From Gyrodactylus bullatarudis (Eukaryota > Platyhelminthes > Monogenea > Gyrodactylidea > Gyrodactylidae): a stretch of 64,000 nucleotides of DNA. Made by a program: the position numbers and the translations under genes. The stretch is from contig SSNU01000310.1 of the NCBI GenBank assembly GCA_012064415.1, positions 1 through 64,000 on the forward strand, in the 5' to 3' direction. The notes beneath the pieces were generated by a model. It saw nothing but the letters and a program-made list of their open reading frames with translations, was not told where the DNA came from and searched no databases. Positions 1-11,300 of this stretch are shown here, piece by piece (position 1 is the stretch's first letter; every line of letters starts with the position of its first letter).

Positions 1-107
1 AGCTAAGGATTGACCAGGCACTCGCCCACGTGCGATAGGAACATGTGCTGGGGTGATGAGCGTTGTCTCTTGGTCTTCTAGCACGGTCTCTTCATCTGTC
101 TGCTGAG
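1..107 (-). CDS. Partial internal exon of unidentified gene (runs off left edge)
   Basis: Read on the minus strand, a pyrimidine-rich tract ending in AG at 109-108 is followed from 107 to the window edge by one fully open frame, in which two bases precede the first whole codon. The translation is acidic, then basic: it starts QQTDEETVLEDQ and includes ITPAHVPIARGRVPG. Base composition is clearly richer in G and C than the flanks. Both points look coding. The rest of the gene lies left of the window or in exons further right that I could not find. I do not recognise the family. It could be a chance open stretch, but an acceptor plus more than 100 open bases in AT-rich DNA makes an exon the better reading. 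Confidence 0.45.
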
Positions 108-968
108 CTAGAGAATAGAGTCAGATATAGGCTTGGGAAACCAGCTCGAATGTGAGAACTCACTTTTCACTTGTCTTTGAGAGGACTAATTGATTTCTCT
201 TGCATCATTATTCAGAATCGACCTTCTATCTATCCATTGGTTTAACTTGACAGTCTGATATAGTTTTCTCCATTCAACGTTTTTAATTTTAATTACATCC
301 TTTTTTCAACCTCTCAATGCTCACATCAACCAATCAAATTACCCTCTAGGCCTTGGCCAATTATATACGACACGTGTTGGGGGGTTTCTATTTTTTTTCA
401 TCTTTTTTAGCAACGTGTGTTTGTGTGTTTACAAACACTCATTCATTCAATTCAATCATAATCAACCACGATTTTTTTTACATTGTTCCCTAGGGGATAA
501 TAACATTCTCGTCCACTAGAGATAGTACTTGACTGTTTCTTCAAAGGTTGTCTATATTCTACTTTAATCTAACCTCACTGAAATTTGGTCTTGATCATGG
601 ATGATACATGGAATCAAACAATTGTCTTATCGAAAGGAATCAATTTGGGGTTAAAGAGTAGAGAACGTGTTTTTTATTTCTAGGTAAAATTAATTTCTTC
701 TTTCATTTTTTCCTTCTTCGTCATAATTCCTAAAACTTTCATTAGATGTACTTATCGAGTTCTTGGTAAAATTCAAGTTTTTTCTAACACGCATTGATTT
801 TCTCACTTTGGCTCGAATTTTGTTTAGTTTATATTTTTGATTAATTTTATTGATTTTTGCTAATCTATCAAAGAAATATCATGTTTATCAAGATACTTCT
901 GACCTTGATTAGATTAATTCCGAATATAAGCCGTGAACACATAGTCTTGAAAAATGTTCATAAAAAAA
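108..968. other. Non-coding stretch upstream of the first cysteine-rich peptide gene
   Basis: No gene is supported here. The stretch is AT-rich with pyrimidine runs. Its right end holds the likely promoter of the peptide gene starting at 969. Upstream exons of the minus-strand gene at the left edge may lie here, but none could be recognised. Confidence 0.5.
925..930 (+). promoter_or_regulatory. TATA-like box of 12-Cys peptide gene 1
   Basis: TATAAG lies 44 bp before the start codon at 969. The stretch from the box through AAGCC to the following GAA is similar to the stretch before the downstream paralogue, which supports a shared core promoter. Confidence 0.4.
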
Positions 969-1293
969 ATGAAATTTTTGCTTTTCTTCTCTGCATTCAT
1001 CAGTCTCGGATTTTCCTTTCTCTGTGAGTTTTTATCCCTTCAGTATTCTTTTAAATTAGATTGATAATTTTAATATTCTTTTTCATTTTTATGTAGTTGA
1101 TTGTGCTGACATTGGAAAAGAATGTGGTGGCCTAAGTCTAAAATCTTGTTGTGGAAGTTTAAAGTGTTCCAAATTCGACTTGTTTGGCTCAGGACATTGC
1201 CAAACTTGTATTCAAATGGGCCACAAATGCATTACGAATGATCAATGTTGTCCAAAGTCAACCTGTTCTTTCTTCAGATGCGTCAAAATTTAA
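969..1293 (+). CDS. Secreted 12-cysteine (double-knottin-like) peptide 1
   Basis: Two exons, 969-1023 and 1097-1293, joined by a 73-bp GT-AG intron in phase 1, encode 83 residues. The first exon is a hydrophobic signal peptide (MKFLLFFSAFISLG). The mature part has 12 cysteines spaced C-6-C-7-CC-4-C-10-C-2-C-6-C-5-CC-4-C-4-C. Each half resembles an inhibitor-cystine-knot pattern, with a CC pair in the middle, so the protein looks like two knots in tandem. It therefore probably acts outside the cell. Such frameworks occur in antimicrobial peptides, protease or channel modulators and neuropeptides as well as venoms, and the sequence does not say which. A paralogue with the same spacing lies 400 bp downstream. 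Start chosen as the only ATG that gives a signal peptide in frame with the second exon. Confidence 0.8.
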
Positions 1294-1690
1294 ATTGGGC
1301 AATTTCGATTCAATATTTTAGATTTCTGTACTAATTTTGAAATGATAAAATATAATATGATATGAAACAAGTTCTTTCAAGTTTTTTCAATCAAATATAC
1401 AGGGGTTGGAGTAAAATTTAGTTTATTTGTAGATTCAAAAATTTCTTTCGAAAACTCAAGCTAAGAGATTAGTATAGTGCGAGAATCTAAAAAATCTCTA
1501 AATCATTTCTGGTCCAAATTCATTTGCAGTGCTTCATGAATTTAATATCATTCAATCTGAATAAAATGTTGACATGCATGTAATTTTTTTCTTTTCAACA
1601 GCACATGATATCGAATTTGACCTATAAACATTCTTCTGTATAAATAAGCCTAGACATTTTCTCGATTGAAATTGTTATTACTAAGCAAAG
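1294..1690. other. Spacer between the two peptide paralogues
   Basis: About 400 bp of AT-rich DNA with no coding frame. It contains the 3' end of gene 1 and, at its right end, the core promoter of gene 2. Confidence 0.5.
1639..1646 (+). promoter_or_regulatory. TATA box of 12-Cys peptide gene 2
   Basis: TATAAATA followed by AGCC lies 52 bp before the ATG at 1691. Together with the matching ATAAGCC-type block before gene 1 it indicates a TATA-driven promoter kept after the duplication. Confidence 0.5.
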
Positions 1691-1981
1691 ATGAAAGTTT
1701 TCGTTATCTTGATGGCGCTCGTTGGAATTTCTGTCATTAGTAAGTGGATCATTATGTTTAACTTGTATGTCTCTTAAGATGGCGACAGCTGTATTTCTGA
1801 AGGCCAAGTGTGTTCTGGAAACTTATTCAACAGATGCTGTGGCGCCCTTAAATGCTCAAAAGACAATGCCTTTGCCGACGGTATTTGTCAACAATGTGTT
1901 CAAGAGGGTCATTCTTGTTTCATCTCATCCCACTGTTGTCCTGGATTTACTTGCAGCTGGTTCAAATGTATGAAGCTTTAA
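1691..1981 (+). CDS. Secreted 12-cysteine (double-knottin-like) peptide 2
   Basis: Two exons, 1691-1739 and 1779-1981, with a 39-bp phase-1 intron, again give 83 residues. The signal peptide starts MKVFVILMALVGISVI. The cysteine spacing of the mature part is identical to that of the upstream gene (C-6-C-7-CC-4-C-10-C-2-C-6-C-5-CC-4-C-4-C), while most residues between the cysteines differ. The intron sits at the same place and phase, so the pair is a tandem duplication. AATAAA at 1990-1995 is a likely polyadenylation signal just after the stop. The ORF that can be read from 1722 ignores the intron and is not the product. Function is unknown beyond a probable extracellular, disulfide-stabilised peptide. 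Confidence 0.8.
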
Positions 1982-2495
1982 ATTCTGAAAATAAATTGTG
2001 AAAATTTCATTCGAGATTATTTTTATGTAGCTACTCTAAAGTATTTACTAGATTAGAATATTATTTTAATGGTCATTTCCACTGATTAACAATTATAATC
2101 ACCGATTAATTAATTAATTAATAATAATTCGACTTTATCAGTTTTTTTATATTGTTTTCCATGGTACCTCACTCATGAGGGATGAAAATAAAAAATTTTA
2201 ATACTGTATATAACAATAACAACTGTATATAACTATATTGAATAAATCGCATGCAGTCAAAAAAATTTACAAAAAATTTCTGCTGCCAGTACAAGAATTT
2301 TCAGACATTAAAGAGAAGAAATCAATTTGCGTTTATTTATTCAATTGAAGCGTTGAATGTTTTCTTTTGATCAAACAGAAGTTGAAAATGTGACTGACTA
2401 TACAAAACCCTGCGAGAGGCTGTCAAGTCAGTATTATCTTATTATTAGATAAAAATAAACGTACATTTTCATATACGTCCGGATAACTGGAAATA
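1982..2495. other. AT-rich spacer, no gene seen
   Basis: Contains the poly(A) signal of the upstream peptide gene and TTAATTAA-type runs. At 2430-2441 there is a 12-bp sequence (AGTATTATCTTA) that recurs exactly at 3037-3048, on the other side of the large inverted repeat. Confidence 0.5.
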
Positions 2496-3040
2496 TTCAT
2501 CAATTAAAATTTTAACAAAAGAATTATATTTTAAAGAGATATGTACACTTCGACAGGTCTCGTCAGTCTCAATTCCTGGTTCAATATTTAATAAAAATTG
2601 TTATAATGAATTGTCTATGAATGAAATCGTGAAAATTTTCTTGTGTAACTCTAATTGATGAAAAACCAAAAACTTTTCTAGTATTCAGGTAGAAAAGAAA
2701 AATTAAAAATCAATTGGGCCATGGTAGTTCTAAATTATGTGTGTATACATTATGAGGGAAGATCCAAATCTGTGTATTCAAAAGAACTACACACACAATT
2801 TAGAACTACCATGACCCAATTGATTTTTAATTTTTCTTTTCTACCTGAATACTAGAAAAGTTTTTTGGTTTTTCATCAATTAGAGTTACACAAGAAAATT
2901 TTCACGATTTCATTCATAGACAATTCATTATAACAATTTTTATTAAATATTGAACCAGGAATTGAGACTGACGAGACCTGGCGAAATGTACATATCTCTT
3001 TAAAATATAATTCTTTTGTTAAAATTTTAATTGATGAGTA
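2496..3040. repeat. Long near-perfect inverted repeat (fold-back)
   Basis: The left arm, about 2496-2745, is the reverse complement of the right arm, about 2788-3040. They are separated by a loop of some 42 bp. I count about four substitutions and one single-base indel over roughly 245 paired bases, so identity is near 98 percent. The element carries no open frame. A 12-bp direct repeat (AGTATTATCTTA) lies at 2430-2441 and 3037-3048, though the left copy is about 55 bp outside the arm. A fold-back or MITE-type element, or a recent inverted duplication, would explain it. A transcript across it would form a hairpin of about 250 bp. Confidence 0.85.
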
Positions 3041-3305
3041 TTATCTTAGTTTTAGCAAATAAACTCATACCGTAGAGTAGAAATTAGGGTTACAAAAGAG
3101 AACTTTTTCTCAAAATTACACTTTGACAGGGCAACAATAAAAGAAAGCCAATATGAGCTTCTTTCAACATTTCAAGACTATTCATGATTTAATGCTTAAC
3201 CCGCTCGCTCCCATGACCAAAATAATTTTTTTTCTGTAAGCCTACTCATTAGACTCATGTGATCAATGTTTGTTTCGATATTTTTTGTTGGATCACTTCT
3301 TCATA

Positions 3306-3354
3306 GTTTTTTAATGAGGTCGTATATGTCCGATCGGTACTCAAAGGGTTACAA
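3306..3354. repeat. Left member of an inverted repeat pair around the transposase fragment
   Basis: The stretch ending in GTACTCAAAGGGTTACAA is the reverse complement, with some changes further in, of 3797-3845. The outer 18 bases match exactly. CCC/GGG ends beside TTAC resemble piggyBac-type ends, but their orientation points away from the fragment between them. They may belong to two short non-autonomous copies; a TTAACCC at about 3195 would fit the other end of the left copy. Confidence 0.5.
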
Positions 3355-3399
3355 GAAAATCGAGTCTACTTGTAAGCGACAAATTTATTTTTAATTACC

Positions 3400-3717
3400 T
3401 TAGGAATGATAGCTTTTTCTCTTGTAGTCAACACATATCCTTCGATCTTTATCAAAATTAACTTTCATAGGTAGGTTCAAATTAGGATCTGTTTCCAACC
3501 TTCTTTTCCTAGATTCGAATCTGGCATCTTCGATAGATACATTTGACAATTTAAGCTGAAATGCCAGAAGATTCATGGGTTTATGTTGGTCACTGTTTCT
3601 TTTATAGACAAGCCAAGAGTTTATGACTGCTGAATTTAGAATCCATTTGAAATGCTTGAATACCAATTTCGTGATATAGTCAGGTTTATACAAAAAGATC
3701 ACCAACTTCCATTCCAC
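3400..3717 (-). pseudogene. piggyBac-type transposase C-terminal fragment
   Basis: This open stretch of 105 residues on the minus strand has the layout of the end of the piggyBac transposase domain: a tryptophan-basic stretch, then NSAVINSWLVYKR, then a short helix (LLAFQLKLS) followed by a basic region. Known family members have the same hydrophobic motif with Asn-Ser/Ala-Trp and a Leu-Tyr-Lys block here. The catalytic aspartates lie further upstream in the family and are absent, no start codon context is seen, and flanking frames are broken. It is a fossil and not an active element. Confidence 0.55.
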
Positions 3718-3796
3718 TGTTTTGCAGCATGAAAAGAACTTCGAATTAGCAAGGTAATTAAAAATATAAGTGGCTTACAATTAGACTTGATTTTTT

Positions 3797-3845
3797 TGTA
3801 ACCCTTTGAGTACAGGACCGTATCCGACCTCAATTTAAAACCGAA
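3797..3845. repeat. Right member of the inverted repeat pair
   Basis: Starts TTGTAACCCTTTGAGTAC and pairs with 3306-3354. CCGACCTCA further in is also shared with the left copy as its complement. Confidence 0.5.
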
Positions 3846-5358
3846 ATAACTTCTACGGAACAAATAATATTTACGTGTACAGATTAGATTCATGAAGTCG
3901 TGCTATTGATGATTATAATGCAAAAACATCCAAAAGAATTTATGAGTATCTGGGAAGATAGTAACTAAGCTAAAATGTATTGATATCTTTGGATAAAATT
4001 CATAAAAGAGGTGCTGACTAGTAATTCAACTATCATTAGATAGATAATGAGCCTTATAGCATGATTTGTCTATTTCATTATAACTGATTAAAATTAAGTG
4101 AGGTCATTAATTCAGTCTAAAGATTTCAAAATTTTCATTTTGGTTCAATTCATTATGGATAAACTGGCTGAGGTATTTCAAATCGAATTCCATTTCACGG
4201 ATTTAAAAAGGAGCTATCATCATCATCAAATCAAGAGAGATGCCAAAGTTTCTTTTGCCATTAGTATTGGAATTTGTATTTTTAATCTTCTTAGTCTTAT
4301 CAAAATGGTTTATTCATTCTCTGTATCCTTTTTCTAGGCAGCTAAGTAAGTGAGATATTGAAAAATAAACGAACGCAGCAACAACTTTCTTCATGCAACA
4401 GCAAAGGAACACCCCATGGAGTTTGACATCTGTAATAATGATTTCTTTGTGCGTATTATGATTATCGATACTACTACAGTTTAACCAGTATTTCTAATGG
4501 AATAGAAGAAAACTGCATAAGGCATCATTCCCTTCAAAAAATCATATTCCTCCTTATTTCTGTGAGGTTTTTTATTCACTGATTTTGTCTATTTGCTGCT
4601 TTAGTTTTCTTCCCCTACCATACACCATTATTATTATTATCAAGGGGGAAACTCATTTTGACAGGCTATATAAATGTTAAGTCAAGCCTGAATGATGGCT
4701 AGCATCGAGTCTTTTGTGTATATTTTTGGCGAGTTTAACTTGTCATTTCACATTATCTCGTGTTTACATCAACACTGGTTTTTTTCATTCCAATTCATAC
4801 AAATAGGAAGATGAAATGATTAGAAAACAGTGAGATAGAAGGAGTAAAGTTTTATTCACCAATCGTATTTCATAGCCAGAGGATTCCTATTAGTTGAGAG
4901 GAAAACAAACCAATCATATTCCTCAGAGGAAAGAGTGCCTCAAATGTTGACGATATTCCTTGGCTTTCAATGAAGGTTACCATTTATTCGAATAGCAAGA
5001 AATCAATTAACAAATGACCCTTGGTTTGCACATGTTTACCGGATAATCATCATAATCTTGACCAAGTGAGATAGATTGAGAGAGAGAGCATACGAGAAAT
5101 TTATTATTAAATCAAAAAAGAATTCGTGTATTGCCTGTAGAGATAGAGAGAAAACTACAAGAGGAATTACATTTAGCCCTGAGCAACTACACCAACCGAT
5201 AACAGAGGATAATAGGGAAGAGATTCTTTTGTTGAGGACTAACCATTTCTGGTGTAAAATACATATATATATATATATATATATATCTCCCCATAAATTG
5301 ACAATTCAACACACACGAAAAAGACAATTTCCCTCTTGACGAAGACAAATCCAGAATT
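3846..5358. other. Region upstream of the Wnt gene, no gene supported
   Basis: AT-rich DNA with stop codons in all frames at normal density. It contains an (AT)12 run at 5263-5286 shortly before the first Wnt exon. The Wnt promoter and 5' UTR must lie at its right end or in unrecognised upstream exons. Confidence 0.5.
5263..5286. repeat. (AT)12 microsatellite
   Basis: Uninterrupted AT dinucleotide run about 75 bp before the Wnt start codon. Confidence 0.9.
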
Positions 5359-8300
5359 ATGAGAACAGAATCTATGGAATTATTATTACTCTTTTTCCTT
5401 GTACTTTGTGTCAAGCTCTCAAACTCTGTTGGATGGTGAGTATTTCGAAATTCTAGAAGCTTATGCTGTCGAATGTTACTGCTTACAACTGGACCTCACT
5501 GCTCTTAGTAAGAAAGAGACAGGGGGGATCCATTTGGAAGCTGAACTTTTATTCAACGACAATTTCCATTACCAAATAAGACGATTATTAATTTACCTAG
5601 ATAAATAATATAAAATACAATACGATTTTCAAAACCTATTTGGTTCAATTTTATTTTATGAGTATCTCAAGAAGAAGAATCTACGCTAGATAACACTATG
5701 GAAATATAATCAAGATCTCTTTCAACTCATTTAATCAGCTTTTGTTGTTCAAGAGGGATTATTATTTCTAAGGAATGTTTTTTACGAATTTGTTTTTACA
5801 GATGTGTCTTAATTCGTTTTTCTTTCATTTGGAGATTTTTCGATAATTTTCTGTTATTTTTTTCATCTGAATTATATGACGATGTAAAATATGTAGAAAG
5901 GTTTCTAGCACCCGAACTTGATACATGCATTCATTACGCCAGATTGTGTTCTAGTTTTCCTTTTTAACTCAGCATACTTATTATTTTGATACAAAAACAA
6001 TATAGCTGTACAATGTACATACATCTCATTGTGATTTTCATCATTAATTCATGCGATTACGTGATAATCTGGTGATATCTGCAAAAATAGTGAATAAATA
6101 TAGAATCTACCCACAATTTTACATTCTCAAATTCTACGCAATGTATTTTTTGGTGGAAATATATATGAATATTACTCCATGTGTCTTCTAACAACGCAAT
6201 AGATTTTTATCAAATTTTCAAATAAATGCTAGTGGACATTATTTTTCGTTTATGAATAGAGTGCTTTGATGCCACCACCTTATGATTTATCTTGAAATTT
6301 CAGCCTTTAATACACAAGAAATTATTCATGATTAATTGATTAAATATATATATCATAATGTTGAAGGAGTAATATTGTCCTTTGTGTATTCCTGTTCTTT
6401 TTATGTAATAGAACAACGTCATAATTTGATTATAGTTCACAAAATTCATTCAATTTAACTGTTTACAGAATTGACTAGAATTCCCTCTAATAGCGGAGTA
6501 ATATAATATTATATTGAATGAAAAATATATAATTGAATTAGATTTGTAAAATTGTAGAGCCTTCTTGAAGAATTATTACAATGAAAATAAATTCACTGTT
6601 AGTTATTGGAGAATTTACATCCTAAATGGAAGAGAAAAATAGAATTCATTTTGGAGATAAAACTAAATTTCGGCAAGATTCAGTTACTTAATTAGTTCCA
6701 TTCACTTGATAACAGAAAAAGGGAAATCATGATCTACCGCCGAAAGAGAAATGTGGGATTGTGAGAAACGGAATATAAATTGTTGGGGAATTAGGTTTTT
6801 TCACTCAAAAGATTTATCTTTTATTTACCTAATTATGAATATAAACTACCTTCAATTTGTAGTTTTAAGAGATAAACTTAACAGCAACAATAAATTGTTG
6901 ATTATTTTTTATAATGAGGAGAGGTAAATTTTACCCACCCAAGTACTCTCAAAGAAAGAGAGAGAGACTAGAACAAACCTTGTTTATTGCTTCGTATCCA
7001 TACAGATTCAACAGTGTCGAATCAACACTGTTTCTTCTTGTTTCAGTTCACCTTGTGTGTGTCCAGCTGTAATTCGTCCTCTACTCCTAAGTAGCATTTA
7101 TGAGATAACAAAATATATAACAAACTTTTCAGCCATCCATTATTCTATTAAATTAGTAAAAGAACTGATGGCATTTTTATTTTCTTTGAAATAACCCGAG
7201 GGCTAGGTTATAATTAAAATTTCCCTAGAAAATGAAATGATTTATCCATAAAAAGTGGAGAAATCGAGTAAATTGAAAAGTTTCCCATGCGGATTATTTC
7301 AAGGAAGAAGAGGCAGAGAGGGAAAATTGCAAATTTCCTGTATGACAAAGAGCGACATTTGAGTTAATTGAAATTCAGTGAGAAGAGAAATAGTGATTTC
7401 AATGAATTAAAAACACTGAATTAATGCATGAATGATTTTGTAGGAATTCCTTCTTATTCTGTAGTAATAACGTAGTTGCATTTTTATCTTATGAGTATTT
7501 TAAGCAATCTACTTTAAAGTAATTACTCTAAACAAACATTCATTTTAGGTATGATAACCAGCAGAGGGGTTATGCCCAGGGAAAGCAATTTTATCCACGT
7601 AGTCAACCAAAGAAGAACTCTTCTGTCATTTGGACTGCGCAAAACTATGCCCTGTCCCAGCAAGAACAAGTTCAAAATTACCCTATTCAACCTGAAATGG
7701 ACACAACCTACGAACAGCACAAACGCCTCTGCATGTCATTGAATGGCTTTACTAAGAAACAGAGATTTCTCTGTCTCAAATATCCTGGATTAATTTGGGT
7801 TATGGGTGAAGGAGCTGCCCTCGGTCTCAGTGAATGTCTCCATCAATTTCAACATGAAAAATGGAATTGTTCCTCGGCCAGCTTTATAAAAGAGAAAAGT
7901 TCTATCATGAATGGCCCAAATTCAGTTGATATTGACAAGGGTCTATCCAGGTTACTGCAGAAGGGGACTAAAGAAAGAGCCTTCTTATCAGCCACCTGGG
8001 CAGCTGGCTCTGTAGATAAACTGACAAGAGCTTGCTCTCTCGGTACTATACCTGGATGCCAGTGTGACCCTAGACGTGTGAACAACATTGGATCCGATGT
8101 AAATGGGCAATTCTATTGGTCTGGCTGCTCAGATCACATCATGTTTGGTATGAGGCTGACTAGGAAATTTCTAGAGTCAGTAGATTATGAAAATTTGGAT
8201 GAGGAACCCCCGAATCTACCTGATGATGACACAAGGAGAATGAGAAGATTCTCAGAAGCCTCAAATTCAGTTGAAGCGACGCTAAATTCTATACAGAAGA

Positions 8301-11300
8301 AGGCAAAGTCCTTCATGAATATTCATAACACGAAAGTTGGTGTTCTAGTGAGTGTGAAATAAATTTTTTTGTATTCTTTTGATGCATACTTGGAAGTAGT
8401 TATCTGATTGAATTAATAATTCCTTGTGGATGAGATGGATTATGACATTTTAACAAATACCAGGATAGTATTTTACTCTTAAGTGCACAAAAACAAAGAA
8501 TCTTTTTTCACAGGAGGAAAATGCACCATTAATTTCATACTCTTGAGTGAATACGAAAAAGGCTGAAATGGAAACTCTATCCGTTTGAGCTGCTCTGTGA
8601 GAGATTACCACTGGTTTATTCATGTGAAAACTGTTTCTAGCTGTATCATATTTTACATCATTCTAGCCTGATGGTACTTTTCCCTATTAGTATTATGAGT
8701 AGAGGAATTTATTCATTCCGCTGCTGTCCAAATTCTACCGTGATATCCTAGTGGAATTTGAGCTTTCCATTAATTCATTCATTTATAGCAGAATTTTTTC
8801 AGAAAACATCTTTTTTCATCTTCAGACAAATGTGCTCAAAATTAATGAGATATAAATTGCATAAATAATTCTCTTTTTTCTTTCTCTCGACACCTCTCGT
8901 GTGTCAACGGAATATTCCGTCTCTTCTTTTTAATTCTTCTTTACTTATTTTTGACATGCTCCCTCTGTCGTCATAACGATTCTCTTTCTTTTATCCTACC
9001 TTATTTTTCTGTTCTCAAAAATTTTACCCTCCTCAACTCTCCTGGCCAAGAAAAAGAGGGTCATCCTTTTATTCTTGTAACGAAAAAGTTTACATTCATC
9101 AGATGGGGTGGCATTAAAAACAGAAAAAGTAATTGTTTTGAAAGAAATTTAGTTTATTATTTCTAATAAATCCTAAGTGGATAGACAGGATAGGGTTATG
9201 TAATGGGAAACATATGAGAAATTTACCCGCCCTTATTGAAAATTTTTTCCCCTTCAACATATTTCATCCAAGCAACTAAATAATTACTCACAAAATTACC
9301 CTTGTTACAATGCACCCATCTCGGTCTTCCTATTCTTCTTCTTCTTCTTCTTCTTCAAAATTATCCTCCCTTACTTCTTCTGTATAAATTTCACATAGAA
9401 TTTGACATTAAAAGAAGCAATTCATGGATAGGAGACAATTCCCACTTCTAGCCATTCCTGTAGCAATACAGTAGTTATGATACTCCTATGAACAGAGCAA
9501 AAAAAGGGAATATTGTCACGTTGAGGCTACATTATATACAAAGCGTACACGAGAAATTACACGCCACAATGAAGAGGTTATTCAGTTTCATATGTAAAGA
9601 GTATACATAAAGGTTTCTTGGCCTTCTGCTTCCCCTATTGCATCATCGTCATGTATTATTAGTAGGATAATTCATTTAGTCTGATTGCTTCTAAATGCTC
9701 CAGTGAGCAAGTCTTTTTTCTCTCTCTCTTTTTCTCTCTGTGATGAAAAAGTACAGCAGACGTCTCCTCGGTAATCTGTTGTAATGTAACATTGCAGAGA
9801 GGAAAGATAAATCAACCGATGCCTTTCCCATATATTAATTAATACATATACAATGTATATTAAGTTGGGAACATGGAGTACCATAGAGAGTGGGAAGTAC
9901 GCTAGGCTGAATTCTAAAAGGTGTTGAAATTTTAATTAACATTCTCCCCCATCTCACACTTACCATATGTGTTGGCCTTGTAGAATTTGTTTTTTATATC
10001 AGAAATTCTCTCGCGTAAATTATAAACACTTTGCATAAAAAAAGAGAGGAAAGAGATTCTCAAAAGATAAAAAAAGAGGGAAATGTAAAAATTTTTCATG
10101 AAGACTTGAGGAAGAGAGAGAGAGAGAGAAAGCGGGGACAGAGAGAATTAACAAATAAATGCCGCCAAACCTTTTATTAGAATCTAAAAAATTCATGGCC
10201 TTATTATTATTATTCTGTTTCTTCTTCTGTCGCAGATTAATAAAAGATTAAGCAGAGGAGAGAGAATATTCAACTACTTGTCCATACAATGTACAGTAGT
10301 TGTAGTCTGTGATATACAACATACTTTCTATGCTTAAAAATATCTAATGCTTCAGATGTCAGTCAAAATTATGAGTAGAAATAAATTTATGAGTTTTTTT
10401 TGTCAATGGAATTTTGTAGTTTCATTCAATTCGTAAAAACACATTTTACATTTCTGCTACTACTATCATCTATTAGTGTGAGTGAGGAATTTCAGGAAGC
10501 TCAAACGAGAAAAGTATATTTTTAGATACATTTATGATAAATGTTCGCCTAGTTGAAAATGAGGGAATCTATATATTTTTTGATAGTCTTCTGAACTGAT
10601 AGTGAATTGAGAGTAAAAAGTTATTCTACATACGTATATAATATAATATGAGAGAGTACAGTTGAGTAAAATGTTCGTAGTGAGGAGTCTATTTACCATT
10701 TAGACTTTATATTATGAAGGTAGCATTTGTAAAATGAATTATTAATGTTTGATCTATCCTTGCATAGGGAAAAGGTGGAGTACAGGGAATAGAAGTGGAA
10801 TGGACCATGAATAACAATTATGATTCGTAATTGCGCATAAAATAAATTATGAGTTATTCTTGCGTTCTCCTTCAGTTCTTTACATTCCATTTAAATAAAT
10901 GATAACATTCAGATTAAAGTATGTAAGACTTGGAAAATCCATACACCATAAACGAGTTACATGGATTAAGAAAAATCTACTCGTCCCACTGTAGTAGAGG
11001 TTCTTTTGATATTCTCTGACATTCCCTTTCAATTCAATCATTCCTAGTCTTTGAGGGGTGTAACTTCTGATCATGTTCTCTAGCCTCTATTTCCTCCATC
11101 ATGTAATGTATCAGGGGAAATATGACTCTTTCTAACCATTCATCACTGTTGAAATACTTTTTCTTTTGTCAATTTTCCATATTTTCAATGCCAATTTACT
11201 TTTGTATCATGGTATTTTGGTTATAATCAAAAACATTGTGAATAAACACAAGAGAGAGAGAGAGCCAGCTAGCGAGCGAATTTCAAACCGAAATCATATC

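Noticed and set aside
4098..4337. 79-codon open frame near the transposon debris
   Set aside because: No family likeness; composition typical of the AT-rich background.
8340..8362. Wnt open frame appearing to end after VLVSVK
   Set aside because: A GTGAGT donor precedes the stop, and the exon at 12294 continues the Wnt sequence with matching phase and spacing to the CxC motif.
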